Source: a virus. From it: a stretch of 38,342 nucleotides of DNA. Made by a program: the position numbers and the translations under genes. The notes beneath the pieces are model-generated. The model did no database searches and was not told the DNA's origin. It was given only the letters and a program-made list of their open reading frames with translations. The DNA lies in IMG/VR virus record IMGVR_UViG_3300013120_000020, positions 1 to 38,342 of that record, one strand, 5' to 3'. This document shows, one piece after another, positions 13,174 through 19,757 of the stretch (positions are counted from its first letter, which is position 1; each line of letters starts with the position of its first letter).

Positions 13174-13328
13174 GATTTCTTCCTCCTCTGTTTGCTATGT
13201 TTTTTTGCAAGTTTAACTGCCTGCTGGAGTATCCAACTATTCTTCCGACATCGATCCCCACAGAACCTAGCCCAATAAATTTTCGTCATAAACTCCTTAC
13301 TACAAGCTTGACATTTTTTACGATACAC
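13164..13328 (-). CDS. First early protein: treble-clef zinc finger, 54 aa
   Basis: This is the gene closest to the early promoter. GTG 13328 follows AAAGGAGGTGAGACA; the in-frame TTG at 13352 lies in the -10 box and cannot be used. The protein has CQAC and then CGDRC about 18 residues later, and a basic C-terminal helix (KLAKKHSKQRRKK). The same finger occurs in the HNH enzymes of this phage. Its position suggests an early regulator or an anti-host factor, but nothing in the sequence proves it. Confidence 0.65.
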   Translation of the reverse strand: MYRKKCQACSKEFMTKIYWARFCGDRCRKNSWILQQAVKLAKKHSKQRRKKSCS

Positions 13329-13329
13329 T

Positions 13330-13380
13330 GTCTCACCTCCTTTGTGAGACAATTATAAACTATCGTCTGACGATTGTCAA
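13330..13380 (-). promoter_or_regulatory. Early consensus promoter with two palindromic operators
   Basis: On the minus strand: TTGACA (13380-13375), a 17-base spacer and TATAAT (13357-13352), with the start expected at A 13345. The spacer contains a perfect palindrome, ATCGTC-A-GACGAT (13361-13373). A second, GTCTCAC-7-GTGAGAC (13350-13330), straddles the start point and contains the ribosome site. As transcription should begin inside the left arm, the second is more likely a DNA operator than an RNA hairpin. GACAAT/ATTGTC (13374-13379 and 13348-13353) is a further nested inverted repeat. Confidence 0.85.
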
Positions 13381-13437
13381 GGATTATTTTGAAAATATTT
13401 AGGATGGAAAGAATATAGGTATCTAATGTAAAGAGGA

Positions 13438-13470
13438 CCGGGAAGGGAAAAAAGGAATAAACCTCCCCGG
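13438..13470 (-). terminator. Hairpin terminator between late and early regions
   Basis: A 9-bp stem (13438-13446 with 13462-13470) encloses a 15-base loop. One pair is G-U only when the minus strand is transcribed, and a mismatch on the plus strand, so it is built for minus-strand RNA. A weak T-rich run (TCCTCTTT) follows. It lies after the last late gene and before the early promoter, where a terminator is expected. Twelve-base direct repeats (GATGGAAAGAAT, 13403-13414 and 13484-13495) flank it. Confidence 0.55.
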
Positions 13471-13494
13471 CTATCGTGCGGCAGATGGAAAGAA

Positions 13495-13764
13495 TTATGG
13501 GTTATCTGATTCTTTGAGGATTTTACTCTCTACTATCCCATCATAATCGGTCATTGCCTTGAGATATTCTTTTGAAAGATAAAATCCATCGTGAGGGGCG
13601 GTGAAAGCTTCTCCTTCATCAAGCTGCATATATTCACTTTCATGGAATCCCTGAATGTAGACTCGCTTACTTCCGCAACCGCTTAACAGTACGCAGAGCA
13701 TTAGTAACCCGAGCCCGAGAAGCTTTTGATTTATCTGCTTTCTCAATCTCATCAACTGCAACAT
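13495..13764 (-). CDS. Small lipoprotein overlapping the upstream gene; spanin-like candidate
   Basis: ATG 13764 follows GCGGAGGCAGTTC and is preferred over upstream in-frame starts. The 89-residue product has a basic N-terminus, the hydrophobic stretch KLLGLGLLMLCV and the lipobox LLSGC, so the mature protein would be a lipid-anchored domain of about 60 residues. Its 5' end lies in another frame inside the preceding membrane-protein gene, with about 98 bases of overlap, as in Rz/Rz1. It is the last late gene before the terminator. Outer-membrane spanin is a fair guess; the mature part is not proline-rich. Confidence 0.65.
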   Translation of the reverse strand: MLQLMRLRKQINQKLLGLGLLMLCVLLSGCGSKRVYIQGFHESEYMQLDEGEAFTAPHDGFYLSKEYLKAMTDYDGIVESKILKESDNP

Positions 13765-13867
13765 GAACTGCCTCCGCAATTTTCTTTGTTTTCTTATCAT
13801 GTTTAGCCTTTAACAACTGGAAAATCTCGTAAGCAAATTTGAGCACAATTAAGATCGTTGACAGCAT
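13667..13867 (-). CDS. Small membrane-anchored protein, 66 aa
   Basis: An N-terminal hydrophobic helix (MLSTILIVLKFAYEIFQLL) is followed by a basic, coiled-coil-like helix (KKIAEAVHVAVDEIEKADKSKASRA begins near residue 28). ATG 13867 follows GAGGTATAACC, right after the holin-like gene. The lipoprotein gene begins inside it in another frame. It might be the inner-membrane partner of that lipoprotein, but it is short for an i-spanin. Confidence 0.6.
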   Translation of the reverse strand: MLSTILIVLKFAYEIFQLLKAKHDKKTKKIAEAVHVAVDEIEKADKSKASRARVTNALRTVKRLRK

Positions 13868-13869
13868 GG

Positions 13870-14058
13870 TTATACCTCGTTAGGATCGTTCTTCGCTTTA
13901 CCAATGTTCATGCCAATAGCGTTGATCAGTTTCAGTAGGAAGTTGATTATCTTGTTATCCGTCTTATTCGCTGTAATGGTAGCGAGGATAGCAAAGGCTC
14001 CCACCAACGCCAGAGCGAAATCATAATACTCTTTGATATACCCAAGAATTTTGTCCAT
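13870..14058 (-). CDS. Holin-like small membrane protein, 62 aa
   Basis: One clear membrane helix (YDFALALVGAFAILATITA, about 12-30) and a second, more amphipathic one (INFLLKLINAIGMNIG). The size and position in a run of tiny membrane proteins at the end of the late region suit a holin. ATG 14058 follows GGAGGGTAAT. The family is not certain. Confidence 0.6.
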   Translation of the reverse strand: MDKILGYIKEYYDFALALVGAFAILATITANKTDNKIINFLLKLINAIGMNIGKAKNDPNEV

Positions 14059-14059
14059 A

Positions 14060-14278
14060 TTACCCTCCTGTGTTATCTATAACCCTAGCCTCGTTTTTAT
14101 CCCGAGTTCGCACCAAGCGAACTTCGTTGACTAGGCGTTGTAGCAGAGCCCACTCTTCCGATTCCAACTCACTATATCTAAACAGCAATTCTCTAGCCTT
14201 CTTGCTGATATCTTTCTTTTCTCTTCGTATAGCTGCCAATTGTGATAAGACATGGACATCAATATCAATCAACGCCAT
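14060..14278 (-). CDS. Hypothetical helical protein, 72 aa
   Basis: ATG 14278 is preferred because it follows GAGGAAGAGA and overlaps the upstream gene by 14 bases; in-frame starts further up would lie deep inside that gene. The product is a charged helical protein (LAAIRREKKDISKKARELL, then ESEEWALLQRLVNEV) with no membrane segment. It sits in the lysis-like cassette, function unknown. Confidence 0.6.
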   Translation of the reverse strand: MALIDIDVHVLSQLAAIRREKKDISKKARELLFRYSELESEEWALLQRLVNEVRLVRTRDKNEARVIDNTGG

Positions 14279-14456
14279 TCTCTTCCTCACATTCAAAGAC
14301 AGTCCTCTTGCCTCCTTTGAGTAATCCTTCATGTAACATTGCTGCGTGCTTAAAAGCATGGTCGATTTCGGCAGAATAAATATAGTCAAGAAACATTCTC
14401 TTTCTGCCTTTATAAATTATTACCCCGTCTTTGGTGGCGATAAATTTGATGATCAT
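14265..14456 (-). CDS. Hypothetical protein, 63 aa
   Basis: A short protein with a beta-like start (MIIKFIATKDGVIIYKGRK) and a helical middle with histidines (AEIDHAFKHAAMLHEGLL). It overlaps both neighbours, by 4 bases upstream (ATGA) and 14 downstream. No family is recognised. Coding is supported by the coupling. Confidence 0.6.
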   Translation of the reverse strand: MIIKFIATKDGVIIYKGRKRMFLDYIYSAEIDHAFKHAAMLHEGLLKGGKRTVFECEEENGVD

Positions 14457-14890
14457 TTTTTAAGTAGATAAATGAATCCTGTCAGCATACTTGCGATAAA
14501 AAGACCTAAAATACCATATAGCCACTTAATCGCCAATCCATGCCCCCTATGAACTTCTTTATGGGCCATGCAAGGCTTATCAGATATTTCTTTACTTAAT
14601 GCAGACACATCTCCTTTCATTGTAAATAACTGATTATTAACTACCGCTATGGCGTTGATAACATCATGAAACCTGGTGTGTATATCTGAATGTAATTCTC
14701 CATACTGCTTCTTCTGTTCATCAATCTTACCGCATACATTGTCACGCCACTCTCGACCTGACCTACTATGCTCTTCTATTATCGTTTCAACCTTAGTAAG
14801 CCTTTCCCTAAGTTCTCCATCGAATTTTCTTCTATCAACATACCCCCCACCAAAATTTTCAGTAGCTAGCTCTTCTTTGTGCTTCTTCAT
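14453..14890 (-). CDS. Coiled-coil protein with C-terminal membrane anchor
   Basis: The 145-residue product has a coiled-coil body (RERLTKVETIIEEHSRSG, VVNNQLFTMKGDVSALSKEI) and one C-terminal membrane helix (WLYGILGLFIASMLTGFIYLL, about 123-143) with a KK end. This resembles XhlA-like phage proteins that act with holins, though the match is by architecture only. It heads the lysis-like cassette just after the glycan and fibre genes. Confidence 0.65.
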   Translation of the reverse strand: MKKHKEELATENFGGGYVDRRKFDGELRERLTKVETIIEEHSRSGREWRDNVCGKIDEQKKQYGELHSDIHTRFHDVINAIAVVNNQLFTMKGDVSALSKEISDKPCMAHKEVHRGHGLAIKWLYGILGLFIASMLTGFIYLLKK

Positions 14891-14911
14891 GGTGAAAGAT
14901 TCGACCTTTAC

Positions 14912-15118
14912 CTAGACCAATTGTGCTTTCAAGGCTCTGAGAGCATCAATTTTAGCTTTCAGATCTGCTGCGGTCTGCTGAACTCTTGTGTGGCGTCCTT
15001 GCAATACGGCGATTTTCTTATCTACCATTTTGGCATCCCTAGCTATCGCAGTCACCTTCTCCGGCTGTACGTTAACTACTTTCTTTACACCATCAATAGT
15101 TCTGATTTCGTACCCCAT
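14912..15118 (-). CDS. Small coiled-coil protein, 68 aa
   Basis: Starts behind GGAGGTAAAGT. After a beta-like opening (MGYEIRTIDGVKKVVNVQ) it is one long helix rich in Ala, Lys and Gln (HTRVQQTAADLKAKIDALR). It could be a structural or lysis helper. No family is recognised. Confidence 0.6.
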   Translation of the reverse strand: MGYEIRTIDGVKKVVNVQPEKVTAIARDAKMVDKKIAVLQGRHTRVQQTAADLKAKIDALRALKAQLV

Positions 15119-15139
15119 ACTTTACCTCCTTTTAAATTA

Positions 15140-16006
15140 TTACCCAATAGCTTCTACTATATCCGGGATGCTGAATAAGTCCGTAATATCGTACGGACAC
15201 TCATACAGCTTTTTCCCCGTCCAATCTACTTCAGCAAAACTCTTTGTAATCCCATGCGTAAACTTCTTATCTTGGCAACGGAATATATCCCTGTGGCATT
15301 CGTAGCCATATATTCCTGGTTTTGTTCCAACCCAACAAACAACGCTTGGCAAATCGAAAGCGGCTGCACAATGCTGAGCAAAGCTATCAATAAGCAACCT
15401 TTTATCGCTTATTTTAATCACCGCCATTAGATCACGGATATTTCCGGTTACTGTTTCAACGCCCTGTAATCCAGGTTGGTTTTGTTTCCTAATATGCAGA
15501 ATATGATATTTCTGCTGTAAGATACTAACCAACGCTTGTGCTTGGTTATGGGGCAAGTCTCTTGACCAGGTATACATATCCCCTATACCGCCGTTTGCTT
15601 GCAATACCAAAATGGGTTTTCCTCTTGAGAATTTAGCTTTGGCAAATTCAATCTCAGCTTGGGTAAGATAAATCTGTGGGTTTATTACTACATCATCTAC
15701 ACCGCAAAGATCGCACCAAGTAGTTCTTAGGTGTTGTTCTTTTTTAATGAATGTTCCTTCTTTATATGGTTCCTGGTTAAAAATAATAGTATCATTATGG
15801 ATATAATCCTCTCTGAAATATAAAGGATTATCGATCGGGTATACCCTATAAACGTTGGGATTATTTACAAATATATCCATGTAAGCAGTCAGAACAACTA
15901 TACGATGCTCTGGATATTTTTTCTTTAGTGATGAGATAACTGCTGTTGCAACAATGTTTTTACCTATTCCACCAGCTATCGAAAAAACTAGAAATGGTTT
16001 ATTCAT
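15140..16006 (-). CDS. GT9-like glycosyltransferase
   Basis: A 288-residue protein of the heptosyltransferase-like fold. It has the N-terminal loop SIAGGIGKNIVATAVI (9-24) followed by KKKYPEHRIVVLTAY. Late in the chain come LLIDSFAQHCAAAFDLPSVV and WVGTKPGIYGYECH, the GT9 donor-site signature. It would add a sugar to a surface or virion glycan. ATG 16006 (8 bases of overlap with the sulfotransferase, AAAGAG upstream) is preferred over 16024. Coupling to the sulfotransferase suggests that a sugar is added and then sulfated, or the reverse, but the acceptor is unknown. Confidence 0.8.
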   Translation of the reverse strand: MNKPFLVFSIAGGIGKNIVATAVISSLKKKYPEHRIVVLTAYMDIFVNNPNVYRVYPIDNPLYFREDYIHNDTIIFNQEPYKEGTFIKKEQHLRTTWCDLCGVDDVVINPQIYLTQAEIEFAKAKFSRGKPILVLQANGGIGDMYTWSRDLPHNQAQALVSILQQKYHILHIRKQNQPGLQGVETVTGNIRDLMAVIKISDKRLLIDSFAQHCAAAFDLPSVVCWVGTKPGIYGYECHRDIFRCQDKKFTHGITKSFAEVDWTGKKLYECPYDITDLFSIPDIVEAIG

Positions 16007-16712
16007 AACCAAACTCTTTCCCATCCTTTGCGTATCGTTTCTCTGCCATTTGTCTTAACATGGGAGTGTAGTATCCATTCAAATCATACTTTTTTGACTT
16101 ATTAAGTCTGTCTAATTCAATTTTAATCCCAATTTCTTTGGAGATATTTTTAAGATCATCTGTCAATGTTTCCATCCGGGCCAGATAATCTATCTTTATG
16201 CCCTCAAGAAACGTATGCTGTGGTCGCCAGTGTACATCGCAGTATTGATCTGGCGAATTAGCCACGAATCTAACAAACTGCCCGAAGGAGATCGTGTCGT
16301 TCTCTGATCCGTTAATGTGCCGGTTAATCTGCGGTACGGGTGGATCTTTCTTAGTCAAGAACTTCCAAACGTAAGCTGAGAGTAATCTTTCTATCGGATT
16401 CCTAACTACTGCAAAAACAAAATAGTCATCAAAGAAAAGCTTGTTGTACTTAGCCCCTTGCCCATTGTGAAAATCAGCACTCTTTTCGTGTGTGTACTCT
16501 TCATCTCCTTTTAGCTTTGCATACCAGTTTTTAATGCTAGTACAAGCGTTTTTGGAGATCGGCACATACACAAATTTATGCTCATCATCAACGAGCAACG
16601 GCCGCCAGAAGTTAGACTCTATGACACTAACCCCAGGAAATGAATTGGCAATAGTCTGTTTCACAACAGGCCCAACCATACCGCCATAAACAGGAAGATA
16701 TGCTTTCTGCAT
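15999..16712 (-). CDS. Carbohydrate sulfotransferase-like protein (Sulfotransfer_2 type)
   Basis: A 237-residue protein with both PAPS-binding motifs of the HNK-1/carbohydrate sulfotransferase group: VPISKNACTSIKNWY (50-64) for the 5'-phosphosulfate and VVRNPIERLLSAYVW (102-116) for the 3'-phosphate. This family transfers sulfate from PAPS to sugar hydroxyls. It starts at the fibre stop codon and overlaps the glycosyltransferase, so it belongs with the fibre and glycan genes. Sulfating the host surface, the virion fibre glycan or an exported polymer are all possible. The fold call is strong; the substrate is open. Confidence 0.85.
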   Translation of the reverse strand: MQKAYLPVYGGMVGPVVKQTIANSFPGVSVIESNFWRPLLVDDEHKFVYVPISKNACTSIKNWYAKLKGDEEYTHEKSADFHNGQGAKYNKLFFDDYFVFAVVRNPIERLLSAYVWKFLTKKDPPVPQINRHINGSENDTISFGQFVRFVANSPDQYCDVHWRPQHTFLEGIKIDYLARMETLTDDLKNISKEIGIKIELDRLNKSKKYDLNGYYTPMLRQMAEKRYAKDGKEFGYE

Positions 16713-18721
16713 TATTGCATTTTTGTTTCTATTGCTTTTACTCTCTTCTGTAAATCTTTTGTCGCATTAACCAAAGATGCTATAATAGGTCTATTATTGA
16801 GCGATAAGTAACCGCTTGTCGTAACTCCTACTGCTTCAGGAATAAACTTCTGTACGTTCTGTGCTGAGAAACCAACCTTATTGCCTTGATCTTTCCCGTT
16901 CTTCCAGTTAAAGCGAATAGGTTTAATTTCTTTAATCGCACAACCTCCCCCACAGTAGTCACCTGAGACATTCTTGAGTCTCTCATCAGACACATCATCT
17001 ACTAGGCAGCCACTTGAAAAACAGGCGTTGTTTGTACCTCGTCCGTTAAAGTAGTAATAACAACCACTAAGGACATGAAGCCAAGAATTCTGATAGCCGA
17101 CTATGGTGCTACAGGCTGACGGATTAGAAAGGCATGATCCAAATGCAGCCGCATAATCTGCCTGTGTGGTATTGAAGGATCCGAACGCAGATCCGAACAT
17201 CCCACATGCGGTATTTGTATTACCGATTGCGTTAGCGTCACATTGACACGCTTGGTTAAGAAATCCAATCGCAGATGAGTTTTTACACAAAGCGGTGTTA
17301 GCACCACCTATCGCTGAGCTACAACACCCCCAACCTTGACTTATGTATCCTACTGCCGTAGCGTTTTCCGAACTCGCATTAGAACAATACCCTACTGCTG
17401 TCGCACTTGAATCACTAGCCGAGGCAAATGCACCAACTACTGAAGAACAATTACCCGTTGCATTTGTTGCATCCCCTACCGCAACACTTGAAGGGTTTTG
17501 TGCTAATGCACCTTTGCCAACAGCGACAGAATCAGAGCCACACGCTTGAGCACCGCCTCCTACAGCCGTTGCGGTAATATCAAGTGCTTTCGCTACATTC
17601 CCTACCGCCGTTGCACAGTTATTATTGGCACAAGCTTGTAATCCTACTGCCAATGCTTGATCGCCACCAGATGCTACGATTGCATCTACGCCAATAGCTG
17701 TGCTGTAATTACCACAAGCCCTCGCATTAGGCCCATATGCCGCAGAACAACATCCTGGAGCTATTGCCCGAGAACCACCAGCTATCGAATCATGATTTGA
17801 AGCATTTGCTCGATACCCAATCGCTGTTGCCCTATACCCTGCCGCTGTCGTACAAACACCATGAGCCGAGGCGTAACATTGCGATGCTTGAGACATATAT
17901 CCAATCGCAAGAGTGGCCACATGAGAAGCAACATTGGCATACCCAAACGCTGAACTGTATGTACAAGTTGCACAATTTTGCATACCTGCTGCGGTGTTGT
18001 AATCCTGTGTCGCTTGATTGAGAAAGCCAATTGATGTAGAACAACCACCAGACGCAGTATTGCCATGCCCTACTGCCGTAGCTTGTGTCCCACTTGCAGT
18101 ATTACAATTCCCCAATGCTGTTGTTTCAGCCCCAGATGCAACTTGCGTTGCTAATGATCTACAAGATTGAATGTCAAGAGCGTTTGAACCCCTTGCGTTA
18201 CCAGTCTTATTCAAAGTCATTCCATCGATAGTGCCAAAAGCACCAGCGTTGTTAATCTGTAAATCTCCATCTACACCACCGGGGACTTTGGCGTTTAGTT
18301 GTGCCTGGATACCAGAAGTCACTCCGCTAACATATCCCATCTCGGTGGGCGTAACCCCTCCGATGTTGTTTCCGTTCATATCGAGATTACCACCTAATTG
18401 TGGAGTAGTATCTTCAACTACATTTTGCAGATAACCAGCCAAATCGCTAGTAAGAGCAAACGTACCAGTACCACCTGGGATTGTGTGAGTATTGACTGTG
18501 CCTAAACTGGTGATATTAAATGTTTGGGCGTCAAGATTTCCTCCCAACTGTGGCGTGGTATCCTCAACGATATTCTGTAAAAACGACAGATTACTTTGTA
18601 GAAATGCTTGTATTTGTGTAACCGTTAATTTCTTAGACGTACCAGCTTCATTAATGGCTATCTCATTCGCTCCGGCGGCGGCTGCTGCTGCCGTCAATTC
18701 ACTAATCTTTTTGTCTGCCAT
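16712..18721 (-). CDS. Cysteine-rich YadA-like tail fibre with S74 chaperone
   Basis: A 669-residue fibre that should bind the host. The N-terminal 150 residues contain two VEDTTPQLGGNLD repeats. A long run of YadA-head (Hep_Hag) repeats follows, of the form xAIGYxAxAS (about 180-550), which trimerise into a left-handed beta roll. From Ser 578 (SDERLKN) the C-terminus is an S74 intramolecular chaperone with the Ser-Lys dyad that cleaves itself off. The odd feature is cysteine: 28 by my count, all after residue 180 and repeated at equivalent repeat positions. ATG 18721 follows GGAGGTGTATT. It is transcribed just ahead of the sulfotransferase and glycosyltransferase. Confidence 0.88.
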   Translation of the reverse strand: MADKKISELTAAAAAAGANEIAINEAGTSKKLTVTQIQAFLQSNLSFLQNIVEDTTPQLGGNLDAQTFNITSLGTVNTHTIPGGTGTFALTSDLAGYLQNVVEDTTPQLGGNLDMNGNNIGGVTPTEMGYVSGVTSGIQAQLNAKVPGGVDGDLQINNAGAFGTIDGMTLNKTGNARGSNALDIQSCRSLATQVASGAETTALGNCNTASGTQATAVGHGNTASGGCSTSIGFLNQATQDYNTAAGMQNCATCTYSSAFGYANVASHVATLAIGYMSQASQCYASAHGVCTTAAGYRATAIGYRANASNHDSIAGGSRAIAPGCCSAAYGPNARACGNYSTAIGVDAIVASGGDQALAVGLQACANNNCATAVGNVAKALDITATAVGGGAQACGSDSVAVGKGALAQNPSSVAVGDATNATGNCSSVVGAFASASDSSATAVGYCSNASSENATAVGYISQGWGCCSSAIGGANTALCKNSSAIGFLNQACQCDANAIGNTNTACGMFGSAFGSFNTTQADYAAAFGSCLSNPSACSTIVGYQNSWLHVLSGCYYYFNGRGTNNACFSSGCLVDDVSDERLKNVSGDYCGGGCAIKEIKPIRFNWKNGKDQGNKVGFSAQNVQKFIPEAVGVTTSGYLSLNNRPIIASLVNATKDLQKRVKAIETKMQ

Positions 18722-18731
18722 AATACACCTC

Positions 18732-18872
18732 CTATGCTGCCTCTTGCACTAAATTATCACCTGCTTCTGTTAGCAAGTTATCACTCGCTTCTGTTAATAT
18801 ATTGAAATCACTACTTATAACACCTACGATAATATTCCTATAAATAGGTATGCCTATTCCTACATAAAGCAT
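18732..18872 (-). CDS. Small tail-associated protein, 46 aa
   Basis: ATG 18872 follows AGAGGGGGGAAAG. The C-terminus has near-repeats (ILTEASDNLLTEAGDNLVQE), a pattern seen in short phage proteins beside tail fibres. The first half is hydrophobic (GIGIPIYRNIIVGVI). It fills the only gap between the fibre and the next gene. The function is unknown. Confidence 0.6.
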   Translation of the reverse strand: MLYVGIGIPIYRNIIVGVISSDFNILTEASDNLLTEAGDNLVQEAA

Positions 18873-18887
18873 CTTTCCCCCCTCTAT

Positions 18888-19148
18888 TTAATAAAGAAAG
18901 ACAATCTCGCCAGCCGCAGGTGCAGATTCATCTGAGTTGTCTCTCGCTCCTACCGCTTGCACAGGGATAACCGACCCGGCGACACACCCTTTAAAAGCAA
19001 CCCAAGTAGTAGCATTAACAGCGAAATCATAATCCCCTGCTACGCCGATATAAATCCCCCTACAAGGCCGTCCTGTCGCCGTATTAACTGTAATGCTCTT
19101 CGCAAAAGATGCTGGTGAAATTGATGCGTCATTTCTCTCAATATTCAT
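18888..19148 (-). CDS. Probable small virion or tail protein, 86 aa
   Basis: A beta-rich, low-charge protein: KSITVNTATGRPCRGIYIG, GDYDFAVNATTWVAF, GSVIPVQAVG and GEIVFLY. This matches small phage structural proteins that form beta barrels near tail fibres. It shares ATGA with the upstream basic protein. It may be a minor tail or spike-cap protein; no direct evidence of function. Confidence 0.65.
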   Translation of the reverse strand: MNIERNDASISPASFAKSITVNTATGRPCRGIYIGVAGDYDFAVNATTWVAFKGCVAGSVIPVQAVGARDNSDESAPAAGEIVFLY

Positions 19149-19270
19149 TTCGATGCTCCTTTCTTTGCTCTGTAAGCTTTGTATGCTTTTGTGGCAGACG
19201 CTTTACTTTTATACATTGCTTTGCCACTCCCTATGCGATATTTTCCACTACTCGCTTTTTTAACTGGCAT
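19145..19270 (-). CDS. Small basic protein, 41 aa
   Basis: ATG 19270 follows GGAGGTCAAT. The product is rich in Lys, Ser and Ala (KYRIGSGKAMYKSKASATKA), with no acidic residues, and overlaps the next gene by 4 bases. Very short basic proteins of this kind are common among phage tail genes. It may bind DNA or a structural partner. Confidence 0.6.
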   Translation of the reverse strand: MPVKKASSGKYRIGSGKAMYKSKASATKAYKAYRAKKGASK

Positions 19271-19279
19271 ATTGACCTC

Positions 19280-19741
19280 CTATAATCTTGCTATGATATC
19301 GGCGAATGTGAACCCGACTGCTCCTCCGGCCAAAAGTTCCCATCCCTTCCATATAAAGGTTTGTGCTGTCCCTTTTAGATTGGAAAGAAAGAAATATACC
19401 CATAAAACAATGGGGCATATTACTATCCACCAAGTAAAGCCCATAATAAGCATTGGCACAAAATAGAAAGCCAGGATTGCAGCCCGGATCAGCCATCTTA
19501 GAATAGGATTCTTAGGCAATCCGTCCCCGTATCCTATACAAAACATACCCACAAGGATAGAGCAAGTGATCGCTGCCTTCCACAGGATCGAATATTGAGA
19601 AGCAAGAATACCTGAGATGATTGCCATAATTAATAAGAATCCTGGGAGTACGAATCTTCGTATCCATTTAAACCCTGTGCCACCTATCGCAAACATAGCT
19701 GCGGCTATTGGTGCTGTTATGATATAAGTCCATTCTCCCAC
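19280..19741 (-). CDS. Multi-pass membrane protein, 153 aa
   Basis: Several hydrophobic segments are visible: ITAPIAAAMFAIGG, FVLPGFLLIMAIISGIL, AAITCSILVGMFCIG, AAILAFYFVPMLIMGFTWW and VICPIVLWVYFFL, so about five helices. It sits between the fibre adaptor and small tail genes, in the late operon. It may act in lysis or in excluding other phages, but I do not recognise the family. Confidence 0.7.
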   Translation of the reverse strand: MGEWTYIITAPIAAAMFAIGGTGFKWIRRFVLPGFLLIMAIISGILASQYSILWKAAITCSILVGMFCIGYGDGLPKNPILRWLIRAAILAFYFVPMLIMGFTWWIVICPIVLWVYFFLSNLKGTAQTFIWKGWELLAGGAVGFTFADIIARL

Positions 19742-19757
19742 CTAGTACCTCCTTTTA

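Noticed and set aside
17782-18066. 94-codon frame inside the fibre gene
   Set aside because: It arises from reading the fibre repeats in another frame; the fibre frame has clear domain structure from end to end.
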